From CAWIVH01 sp963839475 (GTDB lineage Bacteria > Acidobacteriota > UBA6911): a stretch of 64,000 bases of DNA. The DNA is taken from positions 62,001 to 126,000 of the forward strand of contig CAWIVH010000006.1 in assembly GCA_963839475.1 (NCBI GenBank), read 5' to 3'. A program made the translations under genes and the position numbers. The stretch's first letter is position 1; every line of letters begins with the position of its first letter. Below are positions 24,739-33,103 of the stretch, piece by piece. The notes under the pieces were generated by a model. It was not told the DNA's origin and searched no databases. It saw nothing but the letters and a program-made list of their open reading frames with translations.

Positions 24739-25824
24739 CTATGGCTTCAGGGTGCGAAGCGATGGGTAATCGCCCCAGGCATCCGCGCTCTCAACACCCC
24801 TGACAATCGACACCGACAGGACTTCGGCCGCCAGGGCGCCTATGACCCCTGCATTCACAGGCTTGCCCTTCCCCGTCCATCGGCCCGTGGCTACGGCAAA
24901 AACCGTGTCCCCGTCCCAGGGGGTGTGAGAAGGGCGGATGCAGCGAGCCAGTGCATCCTGGGCCATGGTGGCAACGCGGGCGCATTGGCTCTTCGAAAGA
25001 ACGGCGTTGGTTGCCACGATGCCCAGAACCGTGTTGTTCTTCTCGAAAAGCCCGGGTTCCGCTCCATGCTGCAGCTGCTGCATGATGTCGAGGAAGCCCT
25101 TTCCCTCCTTGCGCCGCGCACCAGCGACGATTTTTCCCTTCCCCGGATCGAGGACGTCCCCGACCGCATTCACCGCAGCCAGGGCCCCGACTACGAGGCC
25201 GTCGGCGCGGCGGAAAGACCAGGAGCCGATGCCTGATTTCATAGAATTCTCCGGGCCCAGGAGCTTTCCGACGGTGCATCCGGCGCCGGCGCCGACATTC
25301 CCTTCACGAACGGGATCCGGGCTGGCCGCCTTCGCGGCTGCGTAACCGCATTCGGGACCGGGCCGGATGTGAGGATCACCGAGCCCGAGATCATAAAGGA
25401 TCGCAGCGCACACAATCGGGATTCGTATGCCCCGCACTTCGAATCCCGCCCCTTTTTCCTCCAGGAACTTCACGACCCCTGATGCCGCATCCAGTCCGAA
25501 AGCGCTCCCGCCGGAGAGCAGGATGGCATTTATGGCTTCGACCGTGTTCTCAGCCCGCAGCAGATCGGTTTCGCGGGTTCCCGGAGCTCCCCCGCGGACG
25601 TCAACTCCGGCGGTAAACGGCTGATTTGCAGTGACGACCGTGCATCCGGTGGGCCGCTCTTTCATGGTGCAGTGACCGACCAGCAGACCATCGACATCGG
25701 TAAGTGAAGGAGTACGAGTCATCTTATCCTGGGACATGGGTTCCACCGCCGGACTTAAACGCGCGCCGGACGCCGCCGAACACAGAATGGTGCTGTTGAA
25801 GCTGCGACGGCTGATCCCGGCCAA
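24739..25824 (-). CDS. Tat-exported P1/S58-family N-terminal-nucleophile peptidase (DmpA/NylC-like)
   Basis: I place the start at TTG 25824 because GGAGG lies five bases upstream and the product then begins with a twin-arginine signal (MAGISRRSFNSTILCSAASG); 361 residues. The catalytic domain shows the family's GGAPGTRETDLL, LSGGSAFGLDAA and GNVGAGAGCTVGK segments and FEKNNTVLGIVATNA, where cleavage before Thr-265 would free the nucleophile, as in NylC (Thr-267). HTPWDGDTVFAVATG is also conserved. Relatives act as D-aminopeptidases, beta-peptidases or nylon-oligomer hydrolases. Export is unusual enough to note. It could be cotranscribed with the CLC gene, about 100 bp downstream. Confidence 0.85.
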   Translation of the reverse strand: MAGISRRSFNSTILCSAASGARLSPAVEPMSQDKMTRTPSLTDVDGLLVGHCTMKERPTGCTVVTANQPFTAGVDVRGGAPGTRETDLLRAENTVEAINAILLSGGSAFGLDAASGVVKFLEEKGAGFEVRGIRIPIVCAAILYDLGLGDPHIRPGPECGYAAAKAASPDPVREGNVGAGAGCTVGKLLGPENSMKSGIGSWSFRRADGLVVGALAAVNAVGDVLDPGKGKIVAGARRKEGKGFLDIMQQLQHGAEPGLFEKNNTVLGIVATNAVLSKSQCARVATMAQDALARCIRPSHTPWDGDTVFAVATGRWTGKGKPVNAGVIGALAAEVLSVSIVRGVESADAWGDYPSLRTLKP

Positions 25825-25969
25825 GCCTGCCTCCGATTCACCAATACTTTTATTTGCCCGTAGGCGGACATCATATAAAGTTACAGGTTGGGTCTCAAGA
25901 GATTCGGTCGCCGGGTGCGCATAAAGTTCCGCATTCGCGGAAGGCGACAAAACAATCCCGGGTTAAAAA

Positions 25970-26836
25970 ATGCTCTCGCTTCTCACACTGGCTTTCTGGA
26001 TCATCACCGGGCCGGACAAGGCCCCGGAAAAGCCTCTGCCCGAGCCCAATTCCTTCATGCAGGAGGTGCGAAAAAAACTGCGGAGCGACAGGGTGCTCCT
26101 CAGCCAGTACACCTACGCTGAAAAGAACACCGCCAAGGAATTGGATAAGAACGGCAAAGTCAAGAAAACCAATATCCGTGAATTCGAGGTCTACCCCTCG
26201 ACCGATGAAGAACTCACCTACAGAAAACTCGTCGTCAAGGACGGCAAGCGGCTGGACGAAAAGGAGCTGGCGAAGCAGGACCGGGAACATACCAAGAAAT
26301 TCGAAGAAAACGAACGCAGGCTGGGACGGGAAGGGGAAGATTCAAGGAGGCGGCGCCAGGCGAAGGAAGCCGAGGAGCGGCGCAAGGAAGACGCCATCAT
26401 CGACGAAATGTTCCGTCTCTATGAGATCCGGATAACCGGCCGCGAGTCCTTCGATGGGCACGATGTCATTGCACTGCAGTTCAGCCCGCGGCCAGGATTC
26501 AAACCCAAGTCACGCGAAGCCGGCATGGCAGCCAAAATGAAAGGCCGAGCCTGGTTCGGGGAAGAGGATCACGAATTGGTCAAGGTTGAAATGAACCTGA
26601 TGGACGACATCTCGCTCGGGCTTGGGCTGCTGGCAAAATTGAACAAAGGGGCGACCATGGCCTTTACCCGAAAAAGAGTCAACGACGAGATCTGGCTTCC
26701 GGCAGAAGCGCACTTCTCGGGGACCGGCCGCCTGATGCTGTTCAAAGGGTTGCGAATCGACGCTGTAACGGAATATTCTGATTACAAAAAGTTCTCGGTG
26801 GAAACGTCGGTTCAATTCGGTGCGGAAAAGAAATAA
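25970..26836 (+). CDS. Exported protein of unknown function
   Basis: A 288-residue protein with a short hydrophobic N-terminus (MLSLLTLAFWIITG), a charged helical middle (about 85-150, rich in Glu/Lys/Arg, coiled-coil-like) and a beta-rich C-terminal half (GHDVIALQFSPRPGF, GRAWFGEEDHELVKVEMNL, IWLPAEAHFSGTGRLMLF, TEYSDYKKFSVET). The C-terminal half resembles the open beta sheet of LolA/LppX-type outer-membrane lipoprotein carriers, a similarity I infer from strand pattern only. No Shine-Dalgarno was found before the ATG. It is divergent from the P1 peptidase. Confidence 0.75.
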   Translation: MLSLLTLAFWIITGPDKAPEKPLPEPNSFMQEVRKKLRSDRVLLSQYTYAEKNTAKELDKNGKVKKTNIREFEVYPSTDEELTYRKLVVKDGKRLDEKELAKQDREHTKKFEENERRLGREGEDSRRRRQAKEAEERRKEDAIIDEMFRLYEIRITGRESFDGHDVIALQFSPRPGFKPKSREAGMAAKMKGRAWFGEEDHELVKVEMNLMDDISLGLGLLAKLNKGATMAFTRKRVNDEIWLPAEAHFSGTGRLMLFKGLRIDAVTEYSDYKKFSVETSVQFGAEKK

Positions 26837-26876
26837 TGAGCGTGTCGATAATATCGGTCGCCAAACTCGGTAATGC

Positions 26877-27060
26877 CTGGTCCTGGACCTCGACCTCGAC
26901 TTGGTCCTGGACCTTGACGTGAACACTTAGAAACCGCGTGGCATGATGCTAAACACTGAGATGGGATGAGGAGGTCGGCCGCAAAGGCTTATTGGGAGAG
27001 AATGGTTATAGTCCAAACCGAAGTCCAGGTCCAGGTCTACGTCCAGGTCCAGGTCGAAGG
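26877..27060. repeat. Inverted pair of GGTCCA/GGTCGA hexamer arrays
   Basis: 26877-26925 is made of CCTGGT/CCTGGA/CCTCGA units and 27011-27060 of GTCCAG/GTCTAC/GTCCAG units; the two arrays are inverted relative to each other around ~85 bp of non-repetitive sequence. A similar array is at 47511-47586. They fill the gap before the peroxiredoxin gene. I see no coding potential. Confidence 0.8.
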
Positions 27061-27099
27061 AATATGAAGTTTAGAGACAGAAACTAGATAGGAGGAGTG

Positions 27100-27564
27100 A
27101 TGCTGAAAGAAGGAAATAAGGCACCCGCATTTTCCGTTCTGGACGATCACGGCAGGAAGGTGAGTCTCAAAGACTACGCCGGAACCAGCCACGTCGTCCT
27201 TTTCTTCTACCCCAAAGCCGATACGCCTGGCTGAACCCGTGAGGCGTGCGGGTTCCGCGACGCCATGGAAGAAATCGGAAAGAAAGGGGCGGTCGTACTG
27301 GGGATCAGCGCGGACGACGTTCCCAAACAGGCAAAATTCAGGGACAAGTATAACCTCAACATGCCGCTGCTGGCCGATAGCGATAAGAAGGTTCTCAACG
27401 CGTACGGAGTTTACAAAGAAAAGAATATGTACGGCAAAAAGGTGATGGGAATTGAACGCACCACGGTCATCATCGGCAAGGACGGCCTGGTGAAAAAGAT
27501 CTTCCCCAAAGTGAAGGTCGAAGGCCACGTGGAAGAGGTCCTGGCAGCGCTCGCAAACCTGTAG
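27100..27564 (+). CDS. bcp: Bcp-type peroxiredoxin selenoprotein (Sec at the peroxidatic position)
   Basis: The ATG at 27100 lies behind GGAGGAG. The frame encodes the thioredoxin-fold peroxiredoxin MLKEGNKAPAFSVLDDHG..HVVLFFYPKADTPG, then TGA at 27232-27234 (codon 45), then TREACGFRDAMEEIG and the rest of a normal Bcp/PrxQ protein ending at 27564: 154 residues, the family length. E. coli Bcp has Cys-45 (peroxidatic) and Cys-50 (resolving) in TPGCTVQAC; here the order is TPG-U-TREAC, so the TGA is exactly the catalytic residue and Cys-50 is kept. It would reduce H2O2 and organic hydroperoxides with thioredoxin. Nothing else in the frame is damaged, which argues against a pseudogene. It is followed by thyA 34 bp later. 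Confidence 0.9.
27232..27264 (+). promoter_or_regulatory. Candidate bacterial SECIS of the peroxiredoxin gene
   Basis: Downstream of the TGA (27232-27234), GGCGT-GCGG pairs with CCGC-(G)-ACGCC around the loop GTT (stem 27243-27264, one bulged G). The loop begins 18 nt after the TGA with G first, within bacterial SECIS rules. A competing shorter hairpin AACCCG/CGGGTT also exists immediately after the TGA. Confidence 0.65.
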
Positions 27565-27598
27565 GGGAATGCGACGCCGTTGCCACCGGAGCAATGGC

Positions 27599-28393
27599 AT
27601 GCAGCAATATCTTGATTTGTTGCGCGACGTGGTGAATAACGGCGTCCGGAAAACAGACCGCACGGGCACGGGCACGTTGAGCGTGTTCGGCCGCCAGGTT
27701 CGTTTTGACCTCGGCCGCGGATTCCCTGCCATGACGACCAAACGGTTGTACATGAAGGGTGTCATTCACGAACTGCTCTGGTTCCTCCAGGGCAGCACCA
27801 ATATTCGGTATCTGAAAGACCACGGCATCGGGATCTGGGACGAGTGGGCGGACCAAAACGGGGAACTGGGACCCATCTATGGAGCCCAATGGCGAAGGTG
27901 GGACGCCCCGGACGGCCGCACCATTGACCAGATCTCCGCCGTGGTCGACCAGATTCGCAAGAATCCGGATAGCCGCCGGCTGATTGTGAGCGCGTGGAAT
28001 GTTGCCCGAATTGAGGAAATGCGCCTGCCGCCCTGCCACTGTCTTTTTCAGTTTTTTGTGGCCGGGGGGAAGCTGTCCTGCCAGCTGTACCAACGAAGCG
28101 CCGACCTGTTCCTCGGGGTTCCTTTTAATATCGCATCCTATGCGCTCCTGACCATGATGATGGCTCAGGCAACGGAATTGGAGGCGGGAGAGTTTGTCCA
28201 CACTTTTGGTGATGTCCACATTTATTTGAATCATCTCGATCAGGTTGAAACACAGCTGTCCAGGGAACCGCGCCCGCTGCCCTTCATGAGAATGAACCCG
28301 GCGGTAAAATCCATCCTGGAATTCAAGTATGAGGATTTTGAGATGACCGGCTACGATCCTCACCCGACCATCAAAGCGCCGATCTCCGTTTAA
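27599..28393 (+). CDS. thyA: Thymidylate synthase
   Basis: Converts dUMP and 5,10-methylene-tetrahydrofolate to dTMP and dihydrofolate. I start it at the ATG at 27599 (GGAG upstream), which gives 264 residues, exactly the E. coli ThyA length. The catalytic cysteine is C146 in RLPPCHCLFQFF. Other signature stretches are present: RTGTGTLSVFG, WFLQGSTNI, GPIYGAQWR, QLYQRSADLFLGVPFN and HIYLNHLDQV. It is 34 bp downstream of the peroxiredoxin gene on the same strand, so cotranscription is possible. No dihydrofolate reductase gene is visible next to it. Confidence 0.97.
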   Translation: MQQYLDLLRDVVNNGVRKTDRTGTGTLSVFGRQVRFDLGRGFPAMTTKRLYMKGVIHELLWFLQGSTNIRYLKDHGIGIWDEWADQNGELGPIYGAQWRRWDAPDGRTIDQISAVVDQIRKNPDSRRLIVSAWNVARIEEMRLPPCHCLFQFFVAGGKLSCQLYQRSADLFLGVPFNIASYALLTMMMAQATELEAGEFVHTFGDVHIYLNHLDQVETQLSREPRPLPFMRMNPAVKSILEFKYEDFEMTGYDPHPTIKAPISV

Positions 28394-28404
28394 AGTCGTG
28401 AGAG

Positions 28405-28457
28405 ATTGAACCGCAAAGGCCCGAAGACCGCAAAGATTTTGTTTATAAATCTTTGTG
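28405..28457 (+). repeat. Hairpin-family repeat, half copy, after thyA
   Basis: ATTGAACCGCAAAGGCCCGAAGACCGCAAAGATTTTG followed by TTTATAAATCTTTGTG is one and a half arms of the AACCGC...GCGGTT family; AAAGATTT..AAATCTTT can still pair and may terminate thyA transcription. Confidence 0.6.
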
Positions 28458-28527
28458 TATCACATCTGTAAATTCTTGTTTTTCAGGCAAGATTTATTGA
28501 ATCGTGAAAACGGTGGTGAAAGCAACA

Positions 28528-28624
28528 AGTTCGCAGTTCTCAGTATCAGTTCGCAGTTCCTCATGCGACTGCGAACTGATACTGAAAACTGAGAACTGAA
28601 AACTGAGAACTGAGAACTCTCAGT
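28528..28624. repeat. AACTGAGAACTG palindromic repeat
   Basis: GTTCGCAGTTCTCAGTATCAG and its near-complement CTGATACTGAAAACTGAGAAC form an inverted repeat with further direct copies of ACTGAGAACTGAAA. Together with the preceding half hairpin it fills the 277-bp gap between convergent thyA and queG. No coding signal. Confidence 0.75.
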
Positions 28625-28670
28625 CTAACTGGTTGCGGCCGCAGGCTGCGTCACGGGCTTCGTGGTTCGT

Positions 28671-29774
28671 TTATTCGAATTCCGCCAGCACCACGGAATC
28701 TTTTTCCTGCCTATGATGAATCCCAAGTGCCGAGATGGCTTCTGCTGAGCCAATCTGCCCCAGGGCCCAGACGGCGTGAGCCCTTACCACCGGGCTCACG
28801 TCCTGCAGGGCGCGCTTCAGCGGCGGCACCGACAGGGGATCGCGGGAATTGCCCAGGGCGATCACCACGTTCCGCAGAAATCCTTCGCGTTTCGCCCGGC
28901 GGATCGGGCTGTCTTTGAAACGGCGATTGAAATCCCCAGCGGACATTTCCACAAGCGGCCCTAACTCGGGATTGAGATTCCCGGAACGTGGTTGAAATCC
29001 GGGCTCAAGGCTTACCCGTGAAAAGCGATTCCAGGGGCAGACCTCCTGGCAGTCGTCACAGCCGAAAATCCGGTTGCCGATCTTGGGGCGGAGCGGGCGC
29101 GGGATCACTCCGCGATATTCGATGGTGAGGTAGGAAATGCACAAGCGCGCATCCAGGATATAAGGTGCGATGATTGCGCCGGTAGGGCAGGCTGCAATGC
29201 AGCGGGAGCAGGTCCCGCAATAATCCCTGTGCGGCAGGTCATACTCCAAGAAGGCGTCGATTAAAATCACAGACAGGAACAGCCAGGAACCGTGAGTTCG
29301 CGTCAACAGGTTGGTATGCTTCCCCACCCATCCCAGCGCGCTCTGCGCTCCCCAGGTTTTCTCCATGACGGGTCCGGTATCCACATAGGAAAGGAGACGG
29401 ACACCTGGAACCATTTCGAGGATCCTGGCCTCCAGTAAGGAGAGCCGCCCGCCCAGAATGGAGTGATAGTCCCCGCCCCAGGCATACCGGCTGATTTTCC
29501 CGTGCCCCGGATTCGCATCCAGAAGGAATGGGGTGTCGTACTCCATTGCGAGAACAATAAGGCTGCGGGCTTTTTCCAGCACGAGCTGTGGGTCGCATCG
29601 TTTCTCCGCCTGCCGCTGGAGATAATCCATCGAGCCATGGCAGCCGCGGGCGAGCCACTCGAGATATTGTTCGCGCCCCGGCAGGGGCTGAGCACGTACG
29701 AATCCGACGCCGCAGAAACCAAGCCGGGCGGATTCAACTCTTATCCGGTAAGACAACTCGGCCGGACTGGTCAT
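28671..29774 (-). CDS. queG: Epoxyqueuosine reductase
   Basis: A 367-residue cobalamin- and iron-sulfur-dependent enzyme for the last step of queuosine biosynthesis in tRNA. The N-terminal cobalamin-binding domain includes the YVDTGP motif whose aspartate is the proposed proton donor. Two [4Fe-4S] sites follow: CGTCSRCIAACP and CDDCQEVCPWN. A HEAT-like C-terminal domain contacts the tRNA (VPPLKRALQDVSPVVRAHAVWALGQIG). Length and order match QueG. Start ATG 29774 has GAGGAAG nine bases upstream. The cobalamin requirement links it to the B12 uptake operon at 50172-55500. No other queuosine gene is visible. Confidence 0.95.
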   Translation of the reverse strand: MTSPAELSYRIRVESARLGFCGVGFVRAQPLPGREQYLEWLARGCHGSMDYLQRQAEKRCDPQLVLEKARSLIVLAMEYDTPFLLDANPGHGKISRYAWGGDYHSILGGRLSLLEARILEMVPGVRLLSYVDTGPVMEKTWGAQSALGWVGKHTNLLTRTHGSWLFLSVILIDAFLEYDLPHRDYCGTCSRCIAACPTGAIIAPYILDARLCISYLTIEYRGVIPRPLRPKIGNRIFGCDDCQEVCPWNRFSRVSLEPGFQPRSGNLNPELGPLVEMSAGDFNRRFKDSPIRRAKREGFLRNVVIALGNSRDPLSVPPLKRALQDVSPVVRAHAVWALGQIGSAEAISALGIHHRQEKDSVVLAEFE

Positions 29775-29795
29775 AGTCTCGCGGCTTCCTCGGAT

Positions 29796-31169
29796 TCAAA
29801 GCGGCTCGAAGCGGGCCGAGAAGTGACGCAAAAACGGGGTCTGGTGTGTTATGCGGTACCCGCGGAGCGATTCTCTGCGTTCATAGACCTCCAGGATCGC
29901 CTCCACCACGTAATCGATGTGGCTCTGGGTATAGACTCTCCGCGGAATCGCCAGTCGCACCAATTCCATGGCGGCCGGAATTTCAACGCCGGTTTCCGGA
30001 TCGCGGCGGCCGAACATGACCGATCCGATCTCCACGGCGCGGATCCCGGCCCAGCGGTAGAGTTCGCAGCAGAGCGACTGGCCGGGATATTCATGCGGAG
30101 GTATTTGAGGCAGCATTTCCCGGGCATCAATGTAGATGGCATGGCCGCCGGGGGGCTGGACAATCGGGACGCCTTTTTCGGTCAAGTGGTTTCCCAGGTA
30201 CTGGGTGGAGACAATTCTGTAATTGAGGTAATCCTCGCTGAGGACTTCCTCAAGCCCCACGGAAATTGCGTCCAGATCACGGCCTGCCATCCCTCCGTAC
30301 GTGGGAAATCCTTCGGTGAGAATGAGCAGGTTTTTCTCCCTTTCGGCAAGCCTGGGATCGTTGGAGCACAGAAATCCGCCGATATTGGCGAGGCCGTCTT
30401 TTTTGGCCGACATGGTGCAGCCGTCGGCGCAGGAAAACATTTCCCGGACGATTTCCGCAACCGGCCATCCGGAATAGCCCGGCTCGCGCAATTTGATGAA
30501 ATAGGCGTTTTCGGCAAAACGGCAGGCATCGATGTAAAAGGGGATCCCGTGACTGCGGGCGATTTCCCCAACGGCCCGAATGTTGGCCAGCGAAGCCGGC
30601 TGTCCCCCGCCGGAGTTATTGGTGACCGTCATCATGATAAGCGGGATCTTCTCGCTCCCGTGGGTGCTGATGGTCTCCTGCAGAGCATCGAGATCCATGT
30701 TTCCCTTGAAAGGGTGGACCAGGGCCGGCTTTTTTCCCTCGGCGATAACCAGGTCAAGCGCCTGGGCTCCACTGTACTCGACGTTGGCGCGCGTCGTATC
30801 AAAATGGGTGTTGTTCGGAACAATGTCGCCGGGCTTGCAGGTAGTGGAAAACAGGATCCGCTCCGCAGCCCTTCCCTGGTGGGTGGGGATGACATAATTG
30901 AATCCGAAGATTCTGCGAACGGTTTCTTCGAACCTGAACCAGGACCGGCTGCCTGCATAGGCTTCATCGCCGTCCATCATGGCCGACCATTGACGGGCGC
31001 TCATCGCGGCTGTCCCGCTGTCAGTCAGCAGGTCGATGAGAACATCGGCGGCAGGGATGAGAAAGGGATTGTATCCTGCCCGGGAAAGGATCTCCACACG
31101 CTGCTCCAGCGTGGTCATCCGGATCTGCTCGACCACCTTGATCTTGAAGGGTTCAATGATTGTTTTCAT
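29796..31169 (-). CDS. tnaA: Tryptophanase (tryptophan indole-lyase)
   Basis: A 457-residue PLP enzyme of the tryptophanase/tyrosine phenol-lyase family. The PLP lysine is in MSAKKDGLANIGG. Residues that separate the two activities favour tryptophanase: FDTT (Asp, where tyrosine phenol-lyase has Thr-124), AVEIGS (Ile, where it has Arg-381) and RHFSARF (His, where it has Phe-448). It cleaves tryptophan to indole, pyruvate and ammonia. No TnaC-like leader or tnaB permease is visible; instead an exported esterase gene lies six bases upstream on the same strand, so the two share a message. Confidence 0.88.
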   Translation of the reverse strand: MKTIIEPFKIKVVEQIRMTTLEQRVEILSRAGYNPFLIPAADVLIDLLTDSGTAAMSARQWSAMMDGDEAYAGSRSWFRFEETVRRIFGFNYVIPTHQGRAAERILFSTTCKPGDIVPNNTHFDTTRANVEYSGAQALDLVIAEGKKPALVHPFKGNMDLDALQETISTHGSEKIPLIMMTVTNNSGGGQPASLANIRAVGEIARSHGIPFYIDACRFAENAYFIKLREPGYSGWPVAEIVREMFSCADGCTMSAKKDGLANIGGFLCSNDPRLAEREKNLLILTEGFPTYGGMAGRDLDAISVGLEEVLSEDYLNYRIVSTQYLGNHLTEKGVPIVQPPGGHAIYIDAREMLPQIPPHEYPGQSLCCELYRWAGIRAVEIGSVMFGRRDPETGVEIPAAMELVRLAIPRRVYTQSHIDYVVEAILEVYERRESLRGYRITHQTPFLRHFSARFEPL

Positions 31170-31175
31170 GACGAC

Positions 31176-32174
31176 CTAGTTTTTGAAATCCCGGCAGAGG
31201 AAGGCCAGGGACTCCTCGAGATGAGAAGCCACCAGCGCCCAACCGTGCGGCTCGCCGGGATAAATCTTGAGTGTATGATCAACCTTGGCCTCGGTCAGGG
31301 CTTGATCCAGGGCTTTCACACCCTGGTCGAGCCGGATGGATTGTATATAACGATCCTCGGTCCCGTAATCGAAAAAAATCCTGAGATGATCGAGTTTTGC
31401 GCTCTTGGCCAGCAACAGCGGGTTGTTTGCATCCCATAGCTCCTGGCGCAGAGGATCGCCGAAGATCGGCTTCATGATATTGACAAAAAACTGGTAAAAG
31501 CGCGCGGATTTCAGCTCCTCCGGAACATCGAGGGGATTTTTGCCCAGCAGGATGATCGGGGAATGCCCTGCGACCGACGAGAACAGGTCGGGATATTTCA
31601 TGGCGATCTTGAGCGCTCCGTACCCCCCCATGGAAGTACCGGCAATCGCCCGGTTGGCGCGGCTTTTCCTCCCCCGATATTTGGATTCCACGTAGGAACT
31701 TATTTCACGCACCACGAAATCTTCATATTTCTTCGTGCCATCCGCGGTATTGCAGTAGAAGCTGTTGTCCCCCTTGGGATTCACCAGCAGGATCTCCGGG
31801 ATTTTCCCCGTCAATATCAGCTGCTCCACCTTGCCGGGCAGGTCGCCATAGCGGGGCACGGTCCAACTTGTGTGATCGTTGTTCAGGCCGTGGAGAAAAT
31901 AAACCACAGGATAGGTCCTCGATGGATCCTTGGTGAAGGATGGGGGTACGAAAATGCTATAAGCCTGGCTGCCGCCCAATGCCTGCGAATCATAGGCGGA
32001 AAATTCCACCTTGGATCCGCCCGGGAGTTCGAGGGTTGTAAGTTCCCCGCGCCGGCGCTCTTCATTGTTCTGAGCGATGGATGCCCTCAGCGAATAAACT
32101 GCGAAAACAGTCGCTGTCACGGCAAACAGCAGCGCGATTCCCACAAACCGGTGTGATCTAGACCAACCTGCCAT
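31176..32174 (-). CDS. Exported esterase (esterase D/FrmB-like alpha/beta hydrolase)
   Basis: I use the ATG at 32174 (GGGAGG eight to nine bases upstream) rather than a TTG at 32198; 332 residues. A signal anchor (FVGIALLFAVTATVFAVY) precedes an alpha/beta-hydrolase domain with the oxyanion segment YPVVYFLHGLN, nucleophile elbow GTSMGGYGA, acid in FDYGTEDRY and histidine in GEPHGW. It resembles the esterase D/antigen-85-like group (carbohydrate or feruloyl esterases, S-formylglutathione hydrolases). Periplasmic location is expected. It is the first gene of a two-gene operon with tryptophanase. Substrate cannot be called. Confidence 0.85.
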   Translation of the reverse strand: MAGWSRSHRFVGIALLFAVTATVFAVYSLRASIAQNNEERRRGELTTLELPGGSKVEFSAYDSQALGGSQAYSIFVPPSFTKDPSRTYPVVYFLHGLNNDHTSWTVPRYGDLPGKVEQLILTGKIPEILLVNPKGDNSFYCNTADGTKKYEDFVVREISSYVESKYRGRKSRANRAIAGTSMGGYGALKIAMKYPDLFSSVAGHSPIILLGKNPLDVPEELKSARFYQFFVNIMKPIFGDPLRQELWDANNPLLLAKSAKLDHLRIFFDYGTEDRYIQSIRLDQGVKALDQALTEAKVDHTLKIYPGEPHGWALVASHLEESLAFLCRDFKN

Positions 32175-32290
32175 TCCCTGTTCCTCCCATTCCTTCAACT
32201 CTTATGCCCGAGAATCCCAAAGCGGATTGTTTCCCGCCCCAGGTGGCATTCTCATCCCCCCGGAGCCACCTGCGAAGGGCAGCCGGCTCA

Positions 32291-32614
32291 TCACTCTTCA
32301 GACTGAGATGCGGCTTTCCAATCCACCCGTATCCTGACGCCGGCGCCGGTCTCCATGCCTTTAAGGTGGCGGACCATTCCGCAGAGGGTATCCCTCACCA
32401 GGGTTTGTGAAAATCCCCGATTGTGATTGAGCGGCACGACCCTGCCATCGACCCGGAGGACGACTTCACTCTCGTCCACTAAATATTCTACCGATTCCAT
32501 GGCTTCAGGAGCCTTAAGGGATCTCGCAACGGCTACAGCCACCTGGCTGATGAACCTGGCGATGAAAGGGTTGACGGGGATTTCTTTACCGTTGCTGCAC
32601 AGGCGCACTTTCAT
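32291..32614 (-). CDS. Small conserved-looking protein of unknown function
   Basis: From the ATG at 32614 it has 107 residues (MKVRLCSNGKEIPVNPFIARFISQV...), with amphipathic helices, two short beta hairpins (VEYLVDESEVVLRVDGRVVPLN) and a conserved-looking ending HLKGMETGAGVRIRVDWK. No signal peptide and no recognised domain. Codon use looks like its neighbours, which supports a real gene, though no Shine-Dalgarno is evident. It lies upstream of the esterase on the same strand, separated by about 115 bp with nothing recognisable. Confidence 0.6.
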   Translation of the reverse strand: MKVRLCSNGKEIPVNPFIARFISQVAVAVARSLKAPEAMESVEYLVDESEVVLRVDGRVVPLNHNRGFSQTLVRDTLCGMVRHLKGMETGAGVRIRVDWKAASQSEE

Positions 32615-32730
32615 TGCAGTATATTCTAGCAGACGGCCGCAAATCCTATCGGACCGCAGGGCCAACCAGGACTCCGAAGGATTACGTTTATTTTTCTTCG
32701 CGGTCTTCGTGGTTCAATCTGTCGAGCGTG

Positions 32731-32944
32731 CCAAGTTTCCGGAGACTGCCTGCCACGCCTGCGTGGTTTATTGAGAATAGAAACTTGGACCTGCGCACGC
32801 CGGGAATCATCCAATTGCGGCAAAGACCTCAAAATCAATCGAACCGCTAAGTCCACCAAGACCGCAAAATTATTGTTTATAATTCTCTGTGGTCTCCGTG
32901 GTCTTCGCGGTTCAATCCGTCGAGCGTGCCAAGTTTCCGGAGAG
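32731..32944 (+). repeat. ~200-bp dispersed repeat, copy 2, with flanking 30-bp direct repeats
   Basis: Inverted relative to copy 1 (21583-21788) and nearly identical over most of its length. The segment GTCGAGCGTGCCAAGTTTCC occurs at both edges (32721 and 32919), so a ~198-bp unit is partly tandem. Another half hairpin (CTTCGCGGTCTTCGTGGTT) lies just before it at ~32695. The remaining intergenic stretch 32945-33103 shows nothing recognisable apart from where the promoter of the next locus should be. Confidence 0.85.
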
Positions 32945-33103
32945 TTGAAAACCGCTAAGGCAAATGACGTTCCTGCGGCCTCCCGTCTCTGTTAAGATTG
33001 ATGGTTCATTTCGAGCCCGCACGATGTGCCCGCAGTGGTCGAGTGATATCGGAACCGACTTGCGGACGCGGCGGCCTTTACACATCTTCAGCAGATTATA
33101 CAG

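Noticed and set aside
23152..25236. 694-residue plus-strand frame antisense to CLC and the P1 peptidase
   Set aside because: Extremely rich in His, Gly, Arg and Gln, crosses two real genes and has no domain or Shine-Dalgarno.
27100..27234. Peroxiredoxin split into a short N-terminal ORF and a separate downstream gene from 27265
   Set aside because: The downstream part starts in mid-domain, is in the same frame and completes a normal Bcp; the TGA replaces the catalytic residue exactly.
27233..27255. AACCCG/CGGGTT hairpin as the peroxiredoxin SECIS
   Set aside because: Its loop lies only about 7 nt after the TGA, too close for SelB-mediated decoding; the alternative stem at 27243-27264 has correct spacing.
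29463..31439. 658-residue plus-strand frame antisense to queG/tnaA
   Set aside because: Shadow of two strongly identified genes on the minus strand.
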